From the NCBI GenBank assembly GCA_023251275.1, contig JAHEZC010000201.1, positions 1 to 5,788 on the forward strand: a stretch of DNA of 5,788 bases, read 5' to 3'. Source of the stretch: Parafilimonas sp. (GTDB taxonomy: Bacteria > Bacteroidota > Bacteroidia > Chitinophagales > Chitinophagaceae). This document shows positions 5,162 through 5,788 of the stretch, one piece after another. The notes under the pieces are model-generated. The model did not search any database and was not told the origin of the DNA. It saw only the letters and a program-made list of their open reading frames with translations. The translations under genes were made by a program, and so were the position numbers. Positions within the stretch are counted from its first letter, which is position 1; each line of letters begins with the position of its first letter.

Positions 5162-5602
5162 TTATTCCCCAGAACCCGGCTTCTTTGTTTCTTCTTTTAC
5201 GCCTTCTTTCTTTTCTGCTTTTTCTGTGCTGCGTTCTTTATAATACGGGTTATATTCATTTTTCAGGTTCTTGTACGAGTTGCCATCCGAAAGAAATGCT
5301 ATAATAAACCAGACAAATAAAAGCAATGGAACAATCACCGTCATAATCAGGTTTCTTATTTCATGTTTCAGATGCATAAAATATCCTACTATATAAAACG
5401 CTTTAGCCAGCATCAGTATTACGATTACTCCTTTGATAAAATGTTTTTTCAGGCCATCTTCCATGCCGATCATCCAATAGCCTAACCCTAATTCCACAAG
5501 GGTTAATACAGTGAGTATTATAGTTACTCTGAATATCTCTTTTTTGCCTCCGCCGGCATGATGCTCTTCGTGATGTAAAACTGCCGTTGATGTATGTTCC
5601 AT
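5162..5602 (-). CDS. Cytochrome c oxidase subunit IV, prokaryotic type
   Basis: A 146-residue small subunit of the heme-copper terminal oxidase in the cytoplasmic membrane; it is thought to stabilise the catalytic core rather than carry cofactors. Three membrane segments are visible: about 24-45, 56-75 and 84-105. The signature is AKAFYIVGYFMHLKHE (66-81), where the helix-2 end and the M-H-L-K-H pattern are typical of bacterial subunit IV. The N-terminus is His-rich (LHHEEHH, 9-15). The C-terminal 35-40 residues form a hydrophilic Lys/Glu-rich tail after NPYYKERS and are probably disordered; the core is of normal length, so the tail accounts for the extra size. It starts 29 nt after the subunit III stop and is followed by a strong terminator, so it is the last gene of the structural oxidase transcript unless readthrough occurs. 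Confidence 0.9.
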   Translation of the reverse strand: MEHTSTAVLHHEEHHAGGGKKEIFRVTIILTVLTLVELGLGYWMIGMEDGLKKHFIKGVIVILMLAKAFYIVGYFMHLKHEIRNLIMTVIVPLLLFVWFIIAFLSDGNSYKNLKNEYNPYYKERSTEKAEKKEGVKEETKKPGSGE

Positions 5603-5631
5603 TCAGGTTGGTTTATCTTGTTACAAAAAAA

Positions 5632-5788
5632 TCAGATCAGGTAGAAACAGGTAAATACGAATACCCAAACAAGATCTACAAAGTGCCAGTACAGTCCTGC
5701 TTTTTCTACCATCAGGTAATGGCCACGTTTGTCAAATACACCTCTGAGTACCATAATTAGAATAATGATATTAATGATTACTCCGGAA
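5632..5788 (-). CDS. Cytochrome c oxidase subunit III, C-terminal fragment (start beyond window)
   Basis: The frame enters from the right edge and ends at TGA 5634-5632, giving 51 residues. It reads [14 protein letters not shown], then a short loop (DKRGHYL), then [25 protein letters not shown]. The W-H-F-V-D-x-V-W-x-x-x-F pattern is the hallmark of the last helix of heme-copper oxidase subunit III, with the conserved His and Asp. Subunit III is an integral membrane component next to the catalytic subunit I. Only the last two membrane segments are inside the window, so subtype and total length cannot be judged. No terminator is seen in the 29 nt before subunit IV, so the two genes are probably co-transcribed. 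Confidence 0.92.
   Translation of the reverse strand, partial: SGVIINIIILIMVLRGVFDKRGHYLMVEKAGLYWHFVDLVWVFVFTCFYLI

Noticed and set aside
1..5788. RNA genes, CRISPR arrays, insertion sequences, phage or defence genes
   Set aside because: No tRNA-like cloverleaf, spaced direct repeats, transposase or nuclease motifs were seen; nearly all sequence is explained by the listed genes.

Overview
The window is an AT-rich chromosomal segment that most likely comes from a member of the Bacteroidota, probably close to Chitinophagaceae. This rests on the protein families and their order (cytochrome oxidase subunits III and IV, then SCO, then DUF420), the lack of Shine-Dalgarno sequences, a TAnnTTTG-type promoter element, and a CGDS-type thioredoxin lipoprotein. 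The assignment is by recognition of sequence style; no database was searched.

The right half (about 3663-5788, minus strand) is an oxidase structural and assembly block. In transcription order it holds the C-terminal end of cytochrome c oxidase subunit III (cut by the window edge), a small subunit IV, an intrinsic terminator, a SCO copper chaperone and a DUF420 membrane protein that overlaps the SCO gene. Subunits III and IV belong to the terminal oxidase. SCO delivers copper to the CuA site of subunit II. DUF420 proteins are tied to oxidase assembly or function in other bacteria. Two details stand out: the terminator sits only 14 nt before the SCO start codon, and the DUF420 protein carries a canonical EF-hand-type calcium loop in a predicted extracytoplasmic loop.

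The centre (3007-3627, plus strand) is a single gene for a MerR-type DNA-binding protein with a long charged N-terminal tail. It converges on the oxidase block. It diverges from the left block across a spacer of about 70 nt with three alternating copies of one hexamer, a candidate operator.

The left half (1-2933, minus strand) is a same-strand run of four genes: 3-hydroxyacyl-CoA dehydrogenase, an extended SDR (NAD(P)-dependent epimerase/reductase type), a small Cys-rich exported or membrane protein without an ATG start, and a thioredoxin-fold lipoprotein with one active-site cysteine, cut by the left edge. The first two are plausible lipid or acyl-CoA redox enzymes; why the last two follow them is unclear. 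In three of these genes the expected family N-terminus does not fall on an ATG.

No RNA gene, insertion sequence, CRISPR array or phage gene was seen. There is no gene-free stretch over 300 bases. Most of the window is ordinary core metabolism; the unusual points are local and are given as findings.
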